From NCBI GenBank assembly GCA_030549775.1, contig CM060175.1, positions 15,077,955 through 15,141,954 on the forward strand: DNA of 64,000 bases. The letters run 5' to 3'. A program made the translations under genes and the position numbers. The notes below the pieces were generated by a model. That model worked only from the letters and a program-made list of their open reading frames with translations. It was not told the origin of the DNA and ran no database searches. Of the stretch, positions 11,398 to 24,160 are shown in pieces (the first letter of the stretch is position 1; each line of letters starts with the position of its first letter). This DNA is from Tamarix chinensis (taxonomy: Eukaryota > Streptophyta > Magnoliopsida > Caryophyllales > Tamaricaceae).

Positions 11398-11423
11398 CCA
11401 TATATATATATATATATATATAT
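11398..11423. repeat. (TA)n microsatellite
   Basis: Simple TA repeat directly after the LINE poly(A). A similar run lies at 9780-9798 on the other side of the LINE. Confidence 0.85.
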
Positions 11424-11949
11424 GACGTGCAGTTTTTCAAATTTTTGAAGAATTCCAAAATTCTAACTTGATGAATCAATCTCTGAAGAAATGATTGCAA
11501 CGCTCAGATTTCAGACATCTGTCTGCTACTAAATCCACACTAGACAGAGCAAAATTTTGTCATACATGTCAAGTGTCTCCGGTCTCGCTCCCGCCCTTTG
11601 CGCCAATGTTCTCTTTCCATTCCGTCCCTCCCTCCCACAGCTTTCTGCCTTCTTTAAAAACAGACTGCTTTTGAATCGGTCTACAGCATCCTGTAATGCA
11701 CGCATCAAACCTGCTCCATCCCTCCTCTTCTCTCTCCTTAGACCTTTGTTGAGCTCACTTCTTTTGTTCTGAGTTTTCTACTTTCAGTTATCAATCCCCT
11801 TCTTTCATTCTTTCATTTCCTCTTCAGGATTTGAGATTTTGATCCACCCCACGCAAAATTTGCTCTCCAAAATCCAAGTTAATTACCAACTATTTCTATC
11901 TTCTTCTTCTTCTTTTTTCTTTTTTTTTTTCCCTAACGACGAGACTTCA

Positions 11950-14900
11950 ATGAAGAACAACTTGATGCTACCCAATTTGATGTCCAACTTACAAGAGGCG
12001 CTTACGAGGAGGAAAGACGCTGATGAATCAGCTGAACCCACGTCTTCCACTTTCCCAACAAAAGCCGAGGAATGGAATGAGGATGATAATGATGGGAAAC
12101 CGATTATCTTGGTCACAAATGGTGAAGGGATTGAGTCGCCGGGGCTCACTTATTTAGTTGACGCTCTTGTTAAAGAAGGAAAGTATAATGTCAATGTCTG
12201 CGCTCCTCAATCGTGGGTTCTTTTTTCTGTAAATTCACATTCTTTTGATGGTTTTATATATTTGATTTTCGTTCTTCTCTGTAAATTTTCTATCTTTTGA
12301 TTGTTTTTGTCGCAGTCTGATCGGTTCATGCCTTGTTTCTGGGTTGATAGCGTTGATTAGGACTTTTTTTTTGGTTTGCGATATTGGTTTTCCGCGACTT
12401 TCTGATTTTTTCTTTGCTGTGTGTCAATACAGGGATAAATCGGCCTCTGGCCATTCGATAACTATCCACGACACAGTTGTTGTTAGCTCTACAAAAGTTA
12501 GTGATGCCACGGCATATGAAGTCTCAGGTAATATGGAGTTTGCTCATCTTATGTTTTTTCTCTTTTTATGTGAAGCAGACATTTCTCTATTAGGACACCG
12601 GACAAGAGAGCTGTGTAGCTTATAAATTCGCTATGCAGCAATTCTTCACTTAGATTCCATTTCTTTTGTCCTAGAGATTATGGGGAGCCTAATGATTGCA
12701 TCTTGGCTCTAGTAGCTTTCTGAGGTAGGCATCAGTAGCTTTAGCTTTGGACAAATAAGTCCCGACCTTAAAAACATTAAAGTATATTCAATCTAGCTCA
12801 TAATGATTATTATAGTTAATGTAAACTGTGAACTGTCCTTGGTTTGATCATTTGCGTCCCAGTAGAAAGTTTGGATTTATGGCTTTGAGTTGAGTATATC
12901 ATGATGTTTAACATGGGGCGATCTAAGCATGCACATTTCTTCGGTGAAGGCAGATTGTGGTCTGTTTCATACAAGTCGTAGTCCAAGAAGCTTTAGCTTT
13001 TGATCTTTCTTGTTTCTTTATGACAGGCACCCCTGTTGATTGTGTGTCGCTAGCGCTATCCGGGGCACTGTTTTCTTGGTCGAAACCTCTGCTGGTATGC
13101 AATTCATACCATCATTGATGGGTACATAAACATTGCATTTACTTCCTCTGTCACTCATAAGCTTACCTTGTGACGTTTTTTCAGGTAATTAGTGGAATAA
13201 ACAAGGGATCAAGTTGTGGTCATCACATGTGAGTAAAGAAATTAAGCATCCGTTTTCTTTTCATGTATATTGTTAGTCGAGGTAGAATTCAAGTGCATGT
13301 GCACAGTGGCGGAGCCGGGGCATTTTTATGGTATCTTGGGACACTACTAAAATCCAAAATAATAAAAAACAAATGTATTTTTATAGCATTAATTTGTTCC
13401 ACCGAGCTGGTTAGTGCACCCATTGATTTTTGGTAAAAGTCTTGGGTTCAATACCCAGCATTGCAATTTCAATTTATGGGCAGTGGGTGCACCCTTTTCT
13501 TTTACCAACAGTACTTGTCTTTGCTTCTTTTTTTTTTTTACCTTTTCGATTTATCAGTTCTTTTTTATAACTAGTACATCTACATTTTTTTTCCTTTGGC
13601 TTTGTTTATTTTTTGTTTGTGTGACAATAAATTTATATTTGCTATAGTTAGGTATTTGTTCCATAATTTTTCTAATAGGTTTTACACTTATTTCTTAATT
13701 GTTTTTAAAGGTTTACAGTTATTAATATTTTTTTATCAACATTGAAAATAAAGTACTATCAAAATAAATAAATATTTATTTAAGTACCTAAAAATATTAT
13801 TTTATTTTAATATCTACTATAGTATATTATTTACCAAACTAATATAGTAGTGACACCTTGGACCCAAAATTCTGGCTCCACCACTGCTTGTGCATCCTTC
13901 TACGATGGTTTGATCTCATCCATAATTTGTTTTGTTGTCCATCCTACTTGTTGAATCTGGGTGTAATTTCTCATTTGAAGTTGTGTATCTCGTTGTCCTG
14001 TTCGGATTACTCATTAGAAGGAATAGGAAAAAGGCGCTTAATGGATTCACTTGTAAATGTAGTATGCATTCTGCTTTGCTTTGGTCTTTTAAAATACCTC
14101 GAGGACCATACGTGGTTTATGACATGTGATTGATTGATTCCAGCAATTATCTTACTTCATGCTTCCAACTCTTATTAGGTTTTACTCAGGAGTTGTTGCT
14201 GGTGCAAGGGAGGCATTGATATATGGCGTTCCATCCGTTTCAATATCATTGAATTGGTAGGTTAGTTGCTCACTGGGACTAGGTCTAGTTGCTCAAAGCA
14301 AAGCTATGTGAATATTGAATCTGTTAATTCTCATATTCTCACTTCTGTTTAGGAAGAAAGATGAAAGTCAAGAAGATGATTTCAAAGATGCCGTCACTGT
14401 CTGTCTGCCTATAATAACTGCAGCAGTTAGAGATATAGAGAACGGGGCGTTTCCTAAAAACTGCTGTCTGAATGTAGATATTCCCACTTCTCCATCAACC
14501 AATAAGGTGAGTATTGTTCTCCCGTTAATTCTGATTGCCGGAGCTTCTACTTTCTTTTTATTTCCCATCCCCTACTAGAAAAAGCATTAGTTCCAATGTT
14601 TTACGTCATCAGGGTTTCATGATGACCAAACAAAGCTTGTGGCGGTCCTCTCCAACTTGGCAAGCAGCTTCATCTCGCAGACATCCATCCAGTGGTCTTT
14701 ACATGGGCAACCAGCAAAGTCTTGGACTCCAGCTCGCACAGCTTGGCCGTGATGCCTCTGCTGCTGTTAGTAGATTTTAACTATAAAATATTTAATTTCT
14801 ACATTTTGAGCACCTTCTCCAACAACATGGCATTAATTATCATGCGTGTTCCTTTGATCAGGGTGCAGCTCGCAATTCTCAAAAGAAGAATGTTGAGGTT

Positions 14901-15461
14901 GAATCTGTTGGTGCTGCAGGGAAGCTTGATAAAAATCATGCTGTGAAGAAGTACTTTCGGTTAGAGGTCAGAACTCTTGTACTATCTGGCAACTGGAACG
15001 TACTACTCGTGAAGTGAACAGGAAAGTAATTATTATGAATGCTGAGTGGTGCACCAGTTTCATGGAGCTCTTTATTATTGGAACATCAAAGCTCATTCAT
15101 TTTTTCTCTTTTGGGTGTCCACCAGCAATATCCCTGATATATACTGGCCACACTAACTGTGTTCTTACCTGTTTAATTTCAGTTCCTTCACAAGGACCTT
15201 GATGTTGAGGATGATGATCTGGATATTAAAGCACTTGAAAATGGATTTGTGAGTACACGCAATGTCATAATTATAAGAACTTTTGTTGGCAAAGATTTTC
15301 TTCTCAGCCAAATGTATCATCAGCATTGCTTTGCTTTTGATCAATGTTCTATTTTATTACAGATTGCTATTACTCCACTCTCTCTCTTCTCTCACCCCGA
15401 GCCAGACGTCCAAACTTCTGTGGCAGATTGGATTTCTACTTTTATCGGTGAAAACCAGTGA
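11950..15461 (+). CDS. SurE-family protein (putative 5'-nucleotidase/phosphatase)
   Basis: Ten exons: 11950-12212, 12433-12527, 13027-13094, 13185-13228, 14179-14256, 14353-14506, 14613-14765, 14862-14966, 15183-15248, 15363-15461. All introns are GT-AG and the sum is 1125 nt, giving 374 residues. SurE proteins are metal-dependent nucleotide phosphatases. Visible motifs: KPIILVTNGEGIESPG (residues 50-65), CAPQSDKSASGHS (about 84-96), VSGTPVDCVSL, LVISGINKGSSCGHHMFYSG and GAREALIYGVPSVSISLNW. Plant homologues I recall share this exact layout, including a SLGLQLAQLGRDASAAGAAR segment. The bacterial Asp-Asp metal pair is Gly58-Glu59 here, while the Ser (about 91) and Asn (SGIN) ligands remain, so activity is uncertain. 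The start was chosen because family members begin close to NNL..P.L.SNLQ; an in-frame upstream ATG at 11839 exists. Intron 4 (950 bp) holds a transposon. Confidence 0.92.
13304..13886. mobile_element. Non-autonomous hAT-type element in SurE intron 4
   Basis: The ends are CAGTGGCGGAGCCGG and, inverted, CAGTGGTGGAGCCAG; the similarity continues through CACTACTA. Flanking 8-bp words CATGTGCA (13296-13303) and CTTGTGCA (13887-13894) differ at one base, consistent with a hAT target duplication. There is no coding capacity. Inside, 13403-13465 resembles a tRNA arm with box B-like GGGTTCAATACCC. It lies wholly inside an intron, so it need not affect the protein. Confidence 0.8.
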
Positions 15462-16790
15462 AAATTTATACTGACCTGGTTCAAAGTTCAATTCAGAAAA
15501 AGGAATTTCCAGCTATAGTTGGTTTAATTCATATATCTTATGAATAATTGCTGCCATTCTTTCTCTGCCATTGCCGAAGAATTCGAGGTTAATATATTTA
15601 TGGATTTTGGTGTTGCCTTGTGGATGTTCTAAATTATAATAGCCTTAATGTAATTGGTTGAAGGCGTTACAGAATAAATGGATGTGATTAGTCTGCTGCC
15701 GATCGCAAATCTTGCCTTTTCTGCCTCCCTCTATATTGGTCTGGTATTTGTAGTTAGAACCGTATATAAGTCAAGTTGCCTTTTTTCTCCCCCTATCTTG
15801 ATTTGGTATTTGTAGTTAGGACCGTAAATAAGTCGAATTAAACAATATTGCCTATAGTTCAAACTCAACTCGTTTGAATTTCTTATGGTCTAAATTTGAT
15901 TCATCTAATAAACAAATCTCCCATACAAGACTTGTACAAAGCTCACAAATGACTTGACTCTTTTGACTCATTTAAGACAAGACAAGAAAAATCAACTTTT
16001 AAATTTGATATTGACTCAACTTGTTTGTAGGTTTATTTAACTATTCAGCTTGTTTAAGATAAAATATATAGTATTTTATGATATAAAAGAAAAAACATAT
16101 TAACAAGTCTATAACCAATGAGTTTGATAGCTTATATAAACCAGCCAAGTTTGAGTCCAGTTGTAAATAAACAAGTCAATCTTGGCTTGAGTTCAATTTA
16201 TTTACTAAACGAACCTAAAATAAAGTTAGGATTAAATTTATTTATCTAAATAAGCGAGCTAAATTAAACCCTTGTTGAATAAAGTTGAACTAGCTCGCGA
16301 GTCGACTTTTTTCGTAGTGACCTTTGTCCCAAAAACTAGCTTTCAAAGTCCCAAAGTTTTTTCTCTGATCTCTAGAGTCTGTGCGTTCAGGGTTAAAGAA
16401 CGATTGGTAGAAGCAAAAAATTGTTGAGGAGCAAAACTCATAAACTCTGTCGAAATGGTTAACATAAGCATAACTCATAAACCATGGACGTAGATGATGC
16501 ATCCATTTCGTTCATGAGGGAAAAAAGCAGACAAACAAATTAGAGATTTTAAGTGCAACATATAGCACATTAATGCACACAACCTCAATTTCAACAGCAT
16601 GTGTATGAACCATTCCATTCCTCAGACACTCAGCAGCAGCAGGAAACATACATCCAAACCAAAATTTACCACCAACATCCCCACACAAGACAAGACCTCT
16701 AACATAACACAACAGTTGTGGGAGAAACAAGGGGATCAATGATAATTACCAAGATCATTCTAATCAGGATCGGACAATATTCAAATGCAT
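15462..16790. other. Intergenic region between convergent genes
   Basis: It holds the 3' UTRs of the SurE gene and of the NOPCHAP1-like gene. 15860-16290 is AT-rich with repeated CAAGTC/GACTTG and ACTCAA words, possibly an old repeat with unclear borders. Open frames at 16290-16739 show no domain and lie in the likely 3' UTR of the minus-strand gene. Confidence 0.5.
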
Positions 16791-18037
16791 TCAAGACAGT
16801 TCAACAATCTTTGATCGCTTCTTTCTTTGACAATCCGCTTTCTTTTCTTGCAATTTCAACTTCCCACTTTTCAAAAGAGAGCTAGATTTACTATCTTCAT
16901 CATCATCCATTTTGTTCTGTCCAACATCTCCCTCTTCCTCCTCCTCCTCATTATCATTGTCGCTGCTGCTGTCTTCCGAATTTGTTGAGCTATCATCGTT
17001 AACAGGGAGGGAAATAAGCCGTTGATTACCAGCAACGGCTAATTCAGCAGCAAGTACAGCTTCAGGGGTATGAAGATCAGCAACACCAAGCATCAAGTCC
17101 TATATATATAAACATATTAGTAGCCAATAAAAAGAAATATACTCCGTATTCTCTTCTCAAAATCTCAAAGCGGGATCATTAGTCATTAGTCGTTGGTAGG
17201 GGCCATTACTTTCAAGTTAAAGAACAGAATGCTGGGGAAGGAAAAACAAACACACGTTACCATTTCAATATATTCAGAGTCAGCACCAGTCAGAGTTTCG
17301 ATGTTGTAGTCGTTAGGGTTGTTCTGTAACTCACCAGTTAAATAAAAGAGGATAAGTCAAACAACCAACAAGAATAACACGTCAAAACAAAGGAACTAGC
17401 AGAAGTGTATAGATATATCATTTAAACACTGCTAGTGCAGGTATTCTACCTTCGCTTTAAGCTCAAGATCTTTGTTCGACTCTGCTAAAACCCCTATGAA
17501 ATCTTTCACCTTACCTAGCACTGAAATTGCAGACAAACTAACATGTCAATGAGGTACTAAATGCATCGAAACCTTTGCAAAATAAAATAAAATAAAATAA
17601 AATAAAAATCAACCACATACAGATGAATAAAAGCTGGCTATGACAGTAGCCCTAACTATAAATGTTTTTCAACGGACTAAAAAAAAAAAAAACTGTGAAG
17701 TCCATCCTAATTAACCTATGCAATGAAATCAGCTCGTTAAATAAATTTTGAAACTAAAGTGTACCTTGACTCTTAGGAAGCGGAAACGTGAGGGGTTTAT
17801 GTTGAGGATTCGTATTCGGATCCCGTAGTTGTTGCTGTGAATTTGAATCGTGTTTGCAGACAAGAAGTGCCAATTCTGTAAATCAATTTGATACGATTAA
17901 AGAAATTACATAATAATATTACAAGAATTAAAATGATTGACGAGATAGTTATAAACTTGGATAACATTAACTACACCTTTAGCAGAAGTAAGTTCCTTGT
18001 GCTCTAATTGCAGTAAGTCTTTGCTTCTCTTCGCCAT
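16791..18037 (-). CDS. NOPCHAP1-like protein (box C/D snoRNP assembly chaperone)
   Basis: Five exons on the minus strand: 18037-17977, 17875-17765, 17520-17450, 17323-17261, 17099-16791, total 615 nt, 204 residues, all GT-AG. The N-terminus is MAKRSKDLLQLEHKEL. A central region VLGKVKDFIGVLAESNKDLE runs into NDYNIETLTGADSEYIEMD, which closely parallels the FNIENI..G..S.VIQMDVAL signature of human NOPCHAP1 (C12orf45). A Ser/Asp/Glu-rich acidic segment (about residues 133-155) and a Lys/Arg-rich C-terminus (KKADCQRKKRSK) follow, as in that family. NOPCHAP1 bridges NOP58 to the R2TP chaperone in animals; a nuclear role in snoRNP assembly is inferred. The ATG at 18037 is the only reasonable start of exon 1. 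Confidence 0.85.
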
Positions 18038-19712
18038 CTCTATCTCTCTATTTCTTCCGGTATAACTCTTCGGGATGCCGTTGTTTCGTTAAACGCCCCA
18101 GAATTCCGCGGCGTTCAGGCCGCTGGTACACTTTGAGACGGCGGCGTTTCCACGGGCAGGGATAGAGGAAGTTCGAAAAAGAAGTACCAGCTAATAAAAT
18201 CCCATTTTGTATAATTGGGCCTCTAATGGTCGGTGGAATAGTAGTTACAGTAGACCGCCAAGGAGTTAAAAAAAAATAAAAAAATAGACCGTCAAGTTGG
18301 AAGCCCAGCATAATTCAGACTGAACAGGCCCACCAAAGCACTGAGCACTGAGTCTCAATTCGCCTCCCGTCTCCCCTCGCACTCGGTCCCAAAAGGCCGA
18401 AACCACACATGAGGTTTGATTTGTTTGGATCGAAATATTAATAATTTATTTAAATAAGGATAAGGGAAGTGAATTGATATAAATATTTAAAAATATTATT
18501 TAAATAATATTAAATAATATGAAAACTATTTTAATCGTATTCAAAAATCAAAGGTAAATTAATAATATATTACTTAAGTTTTACTCCTTATCTTGATTAT
18601 CCTAAAAAATAGAGTTAATAAAACTAAATGATTCCAAATGAATATTTAATGTTCATTAATCCATATAAATAATATTAATTATTATTTTATTATAAAAATC
18701 ACGTAATTAACTATATTTATAATAATTCTAACAACAACAACCACAACAACAACAATAATTATCATTATAGCAATTATATTAATAATTAGTCTGATAACTA
18801 TATTAATAATTATCATAATTATAATAATGATATTGATAATTATTATTAGGATAATTATGTGAATATCTATCATAATATTAATAAAATGATTAATATAAAT
18901 CTCCAACTATATCAAGTAATAAACATGAATAATAATTATTAAATTATTTAAAATCTAATTATTTATTAAAATTACTATTATTATTAAAATTAGTAAAATG
19001 TTTTAATATTATTTATAATTTTAATTTAGTCTAAATAATATTTATTATTATTAAATTAATTATTAATAATATTAATATTATTGCTATTTTATTAATAATT
19101 TATATTATCATTAACAATAATAATTTAATTAATATTATGAATTATTGTTAATGATTAATATTTAAATTACTAAATCAATCATTATTATTATTTCTAACAT
19201 GATTTTTATTATTAATTATTATTATTATTTTTATTATGAATTTTTAATATTATTTTTACATAATTAATACTAATATAAGTTCATGTTATCATTGTTACTT
19301 ATTATTATTTGATATTATTTAAGTAATTTTTACTCTTATTATTGATTACTTATTATAAATTAAATTATTAAATTAATTATCACTAATATTTTTGTCATAA
19401 AATTATTATCATAATTATTACATTAATATGATATAATCTAATATGATGTGATATATTTTAAAAATATATTACAAGGAAAGGGGTGTACATTTTCAAATCA
19501 TAAAATTGTTTGTCCCAAATCAAAAGCACACTTATGGTTTGTTGTTTGATTAGTGTATTTTGAAATAAAAACTGTGATCGAAAAGTTGGGCACGTGATCA
19601 AAATACTTTTCGGAGCCCGAGCTATCTCCAACAATGGTGTTTAAAACTCACTATGCTCTTATGGATCATCCATCCTAACTCGTATTCTAAATCTATCCTC
19701 ATCGACAACAAC
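18038..19712. other. Upstream region of the NOPCHAP1-like gene and AT-rich DNA
   Basis: 18038-18420 is moderately GC-rich and probably holds the promoter and 5' UTR of the minus-strand gene. 18430-19470 is extreme AT-rich degenerate ATT/AAT repeat with an ACA/CAA run at 18730-18760. No gene is seen. Confidence 0.6.
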
Positions 19713-21210
19713 TAGACCTGTTCAATGGGTTGGGCTTGCCATGGTAAGTTGTAATCCAATCCATGAACTTAAGTTATAATATAAGTGGGCTAGGTTATTA
19801 TTTTGTATGGGTTATTATGGGTTGAACCCATATATATATTATTTAAATATGAGTTGATATGGGTTTAATTGTAATTGACCATGAGTTGCCATGGTAATAT
19901 TTATTTTTAGAATTTTTTTTGTCTCAGACATTTTCTGCCTCTGCCTCTCCTTACTCCTCAGTCAATTTTTCGACGACTTCAACCTAATTTATCACTTCGT
20001 CAATACATCTCCATCCTAATTGTATCGTCTTCAACTTTATAAAATACAAGCTTCAATTCCCGTCACCAGCTGCAGATGTTCATCTACTTACGAAATAGGT
20101 ATCTTCTCAATTCTTTCTCTTACTTTTCAATTTGGATCGTTGTGGTGTCATAGTGGAGCTAGCATCGTGCCCCAGTGGTGGACAAAGCAAGGAGGCACTG
20201 GAATGGGGTCAAGCTGAAGCTCCCTACTCGCATAGGTTGTTGTTACCGCTAGTCACTGGTGTTCGCTAGGGTCCTCGTCATCTGTCGCTGGGGCAGTTGC
20301 ACTGTCTGACTTTGCCTAGTGGCGGCAGCTCTGGAGATTGAAGAGGTAGAGAGCAGGAGAAAGGAGGTCGGGGGTTTGGCGCTATAGAAAAAGAATGGGA
20401 AGGGAGAGAAGTAAAGATAGAGTTATGATAATAATACTTGATAAATGTCATCTTCAAATCAAAAGGAAATAGCAAGGTGTCCGCTCGGGTTCCTACTTTT
20501 AGAGTTAAGGGGGCCGAAAGATTTATGTAGCGAATAATGATTGATTATAGTTATTATGTTAATAATATGATCGACATATGATATGAATCGCTATATTTAT
20601 GATCAAAATTCCACTTTCCTATAATTAATTATATGGATAATTATAAACTTTCTAGTTCGTAAGTATAGAAAAGGCAAGGTCTATAATGTCCTGCATATAG
20701 TTCATGAAACCTAAAAACATAAACTTTCTAGTTGTTAGGCAGCCTGCAACTAACCAACATGAATCGCATCCAAGATCAAAAAACAGGTTGATGGATCTTC
20801 GAGAAAAGAACACTATGTGTATTAAAGAAAGCCAAGGAACTCTCAATACTGTGGTACATTTGTGTTAGTTATCATGTACATCTAAGACAGTAGCTCACTT
20901 ACATAATTAATGTTTATTTTCTAATATGTTCTCTCTGGGTTTTTTTTCTTTTTCCTTTTTCCCTTGGTGCTATTGCTATATGAAATGGCTATTTTTTTTA
21001 GGGTACAGTGTCTGTTATTTTCAATGAGACTGAAGCTATATTGGCGAGTAAAAAAGAAAACTTTCATGTTGCTATTATAGAGGTACGTTTCAGCTAGCTA
21101 GCTGTTTCATGGTTGTTTTTAGGGGATTTGATAATATGGACCGATGAGCATCTATTCTTGGCTCTGTTATTTAATTATGCCTCTTATTTACATTTAACAG
21201 GATATTTATA

Positions 21211-23116
21211 ATGTCTGAAGAATTGAGCTCGGTTAGTTCCAAAAGAAAGCGATCTTATAAGACTCTCTCACTTGTTTGGGAGCATTTTACACAAATCAAA
21301 CAAGACGAGTCCACTTTGATCACATCTGTACAATGTAAGTATTGTAATTAAGAGTATAAATGGAAAAAGACCGATGGAACAAGCACCTTGATTAGGCACT
21401 TAGATAAATGTCAATCATATCCATATAATGAGTTGAATAGTAGGGGGAATACTACTTATGAGAAGCATGATGTGCATATTAATATGAAAAATTGGAGATT
21501 TGATCAAGAATTGTGTCATAAGGAGCTTGCAAGGATGATAATAGTTTATGAGTTGCCCTTTTGTTTTGTTGAGAAGGAGGGTTTTAGAAGATTTTATAAG
21601 ATTTGCAACCTAGATTTCATATGGTTTCAAGAGCAACGGTAACTAGGGATTGCATCCAAATTTATACAGATGAGAAGGAGAATTAAAGTTAGGTCTTCAA
21701 CAAGCATCATCTCAAGTGTGCTTGACCACAGATTTGTGGACATTGGTCTAGAACCTTGGGTATATGTGTTTAACCGTGCACTTCATTGATAAAGAGTGGA
21801 AGTTACATAAAAAAATAATCAATTTTTGTGTGCTCCCTACCCCTCATCGTAGAGAAAATATTGCAAAAGTTGTTGATGATTGTTTGTTATCTTGGGGTTT
21901 AGAGAAAGTGTGTACGATAATTGTGGATAATTCTAGCTCTAATGATGCAGCTATTAATCATTTGAAAGACACTCAATAGAATAAATTCATTGATTTTGAA
22001 TGGTGATTTTTTGCATGTTAGATGGTGGTTGGTGAAATCGCTACTATTCGTGATTGTGTGAAGTATGTGAGGAGCTATCTGTCTCATTTAGAATGGTTTT
22101 AAAAAATGTGTTGTAAGAGAAAAGGTGGTATCAATGAAGGCATTGTGTTTAGATGTTACCACTCGTTGGAACTCCACATACATGATGATAGAAGCTGCAA
22201 TAGAAAATCAAAAAGCTCTTGAGTCAATGTTTTTTCTTGATGGAAATTTAGGCTTGCTAAGGAATTTTGACTAGGGTGTTTTGAAGTCATTACATAAATA
22301 TTTAGATCACTTTTATCATGTGATGAAGAGAATTTTGGGGTCTAAGTATATAACCTCTAACATTTTCTTTAAAGAGGTGAACACTATTATGTCGATCTTG
22401 ATAAAATGGTGTGGTAGTCAAAATTCTACATTTCGGGGAATGGCATTAGCTATGAAACAAAAGTTTGAGAAATATTGTGATTTAGAAAAGGTGAATGTTA
22501 TGTTGTTTATTTCAGTGGTCTTGGCTCCTCGTTATAAATTGGTGTATTTACAATTTCGTTTCAAGAGGTTTTATAAGGATGAAAATGAGGAAAAGGTTGT
22601 AAGGTTAATGAAGAAAGTGGATGATACTTTACAATGCTTGTTTGATTATTATTATTCTTTATCCACATTATCATTGGGTCATGGTAGTGGTTCTCCTAAT
22701 TCTTTGTCTCAACCCCTACCAAGTACAAATGTAGATGTCGTTCCTAATGTGGAGGAAGTGATGAATGAAAGTCAAGAAGATTGGCAACTTTATTTGCAAG
22801 ATGTGGAGAAGAAAAAAAGCAAATCTGAGTTACAACGGTATTTGGATGATAGCATCGAAGAAGAAAAACCCAACTTTGATATTTTGCATTGGTGGAGGTC
22901 TAAAGCTAGCACATATCATGTGCTCTCGATTATGGCCTGTGACATATTGCCTATTTAAATTTCTATTGTTGCTTCCGAGAGTGCATTTTCCACTAGTGGT
23001 AGAATACTTGATCCTTTTAGGAGTTGTTTAACTCCAAAGAGAGTTAAAGCTCTAGTTTGTGGCCAAGATTGGTTAAGATCATCCTCTACACCAATTGAAA
23101 TTGAAGAATGTCTATA
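21211..23116 (+). pseudogene. hAT transposase with BED zinc finger, broken
   Basis: The transposase would bind the element ends and cut and rejoin DNA. The ATG at 21211 starts MSEELSSVSSKRKRS, followed by a BED finger (VWEHFTQIK, VQCKYCN, then LIRHLDKC). A stop (TAA) lies right after VQCKYCN. The middle (21480-22270) is in several frames with stops. The long frame 22281-22958 covers the C-terminal catalytic portion and DILHWWRSKASTYHVLS. After a further stop at 22956, IVASESAFSTSGRILDPFRS and LTPKRVKALVCGQDWLRS complete the hAT dimerisation domain. At least three in-frame stops and frameshifts make it non-functional. Confidence 0.9.
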
Positions 23117-23863
23117 GGTGCTTGAGGAATTGGAAATGGGTATGTGTTTATAATATTATTTAAACAATTATTGTTATATACTTATATATGTATTTAATTT
23201 TAAATTAAGCTTGAATTTTTTTTTCAGGTTTCACTCATAACGTGTAATATGGATCTTTCAGCCCATGAAGAGTTAATTAAGAAGGCTATAAATGAAGTGT
23301 CGTACTCATTTTGGACTATATAGTAGATAATTATTAACTAGATATGATGAACTAGGTTAATTGAGCTTTTTTAGAAAACCATTTATCAGAACTTGTTATA
23401 TAGTATAAATGTCTTTTCGTTAACATATCTTGCAATTGTAACATCTTTTTCCAAAAATTAATATTGTATGAGATAAAGGGAGGATTCAATTCTACAACTT
23501 TTACGTCGAAAAGAATATTTATCATCTAGAAATGACATCATCATTGATATTCCATTGTGTTTATGAATTTATGTTAATTAAATTATGTATTAAAAGCATT
23601 TGAAATTCCTCTAAAAAATATTAAGGAAAAAATTCATCTTTTTTAAAGAAGAAAATAAAATACTATTTAAAATTCCTCTTCTTACTCTAGTTAAGATAGT
23701 GTAGTATTAGAAATTTTTATAAAGAAGACAACCATACTAAATAAATGTGATCATTGTCCTTTTATAATAAGTTTGACGCTTGACATAATTATTTTATCAT
23801 ATTGAAGGAGGTGGTGATGAATTGAAGAAAAGGGGGGAAAAATAAAAGAGGAAGGAAAATAAT

Positions 23864-23940
23864 TGTGGTGGTGGTGGTGGTAGAAGTGGTGGTAGTAATG
23901 GTGGTGAAAGGGGTGGCGGCAATGGTGGTGGAAGAGGTGA
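23864..23940. repeat. (GGT)n-rich minisatellite inside the hAT element
   Basis: Imperfect GGT/GGTGGTGG repeats, just before the right subterminal region of the element. Confidence 0.8.
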
Positions 23941-24160
23941 TAATAAAGGTCAAGATATAATTGTTTATATATATATATTAACCCATGTTACCCATGGTCA
24001 ACCCGTATAACTCGTGGGTTATGATGGGCTGGGTTAAAATTATTAGTTATTTTATATAACCCATCGTGGGTTAGACCATGGGTTATATGAGTAATATAGG
24101 TTAAGATACTATGGGTTGGATTAAACCATGGCTACCCATTTGGACACTCCTAGCAACAAC

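Larger units (their letters stand above)
19713..24152 (+). mobile_element. 4.4-kb hAT transposon, defective
   Basis: The left end is TAGACCTGTTCAATGGGT; the right end read inverted is TAGGAGTGTCCAAATGGGT. The flanks are ACAACAAC (19705-19712) and GCAACAAC (24153-24160), an 8-bp target duplication with one mismatch. Both subterminal regions are packed with TGGGTT/AACCCA words, as expected for hAT transposase binding sites. The inside encodes a BED-finger hAT transposase with stops. Confidence 0.9.

Noticed and set aside
11883..12149. 88-codon minus-strand open frame
   Set aside because: Antisense of SurE exon 1 and its poly-T leader.
18682..18906. 74-codon Ile-rich minus-strand frame
   Set aside because: Chance frame in AT-rich degenerate repeats.
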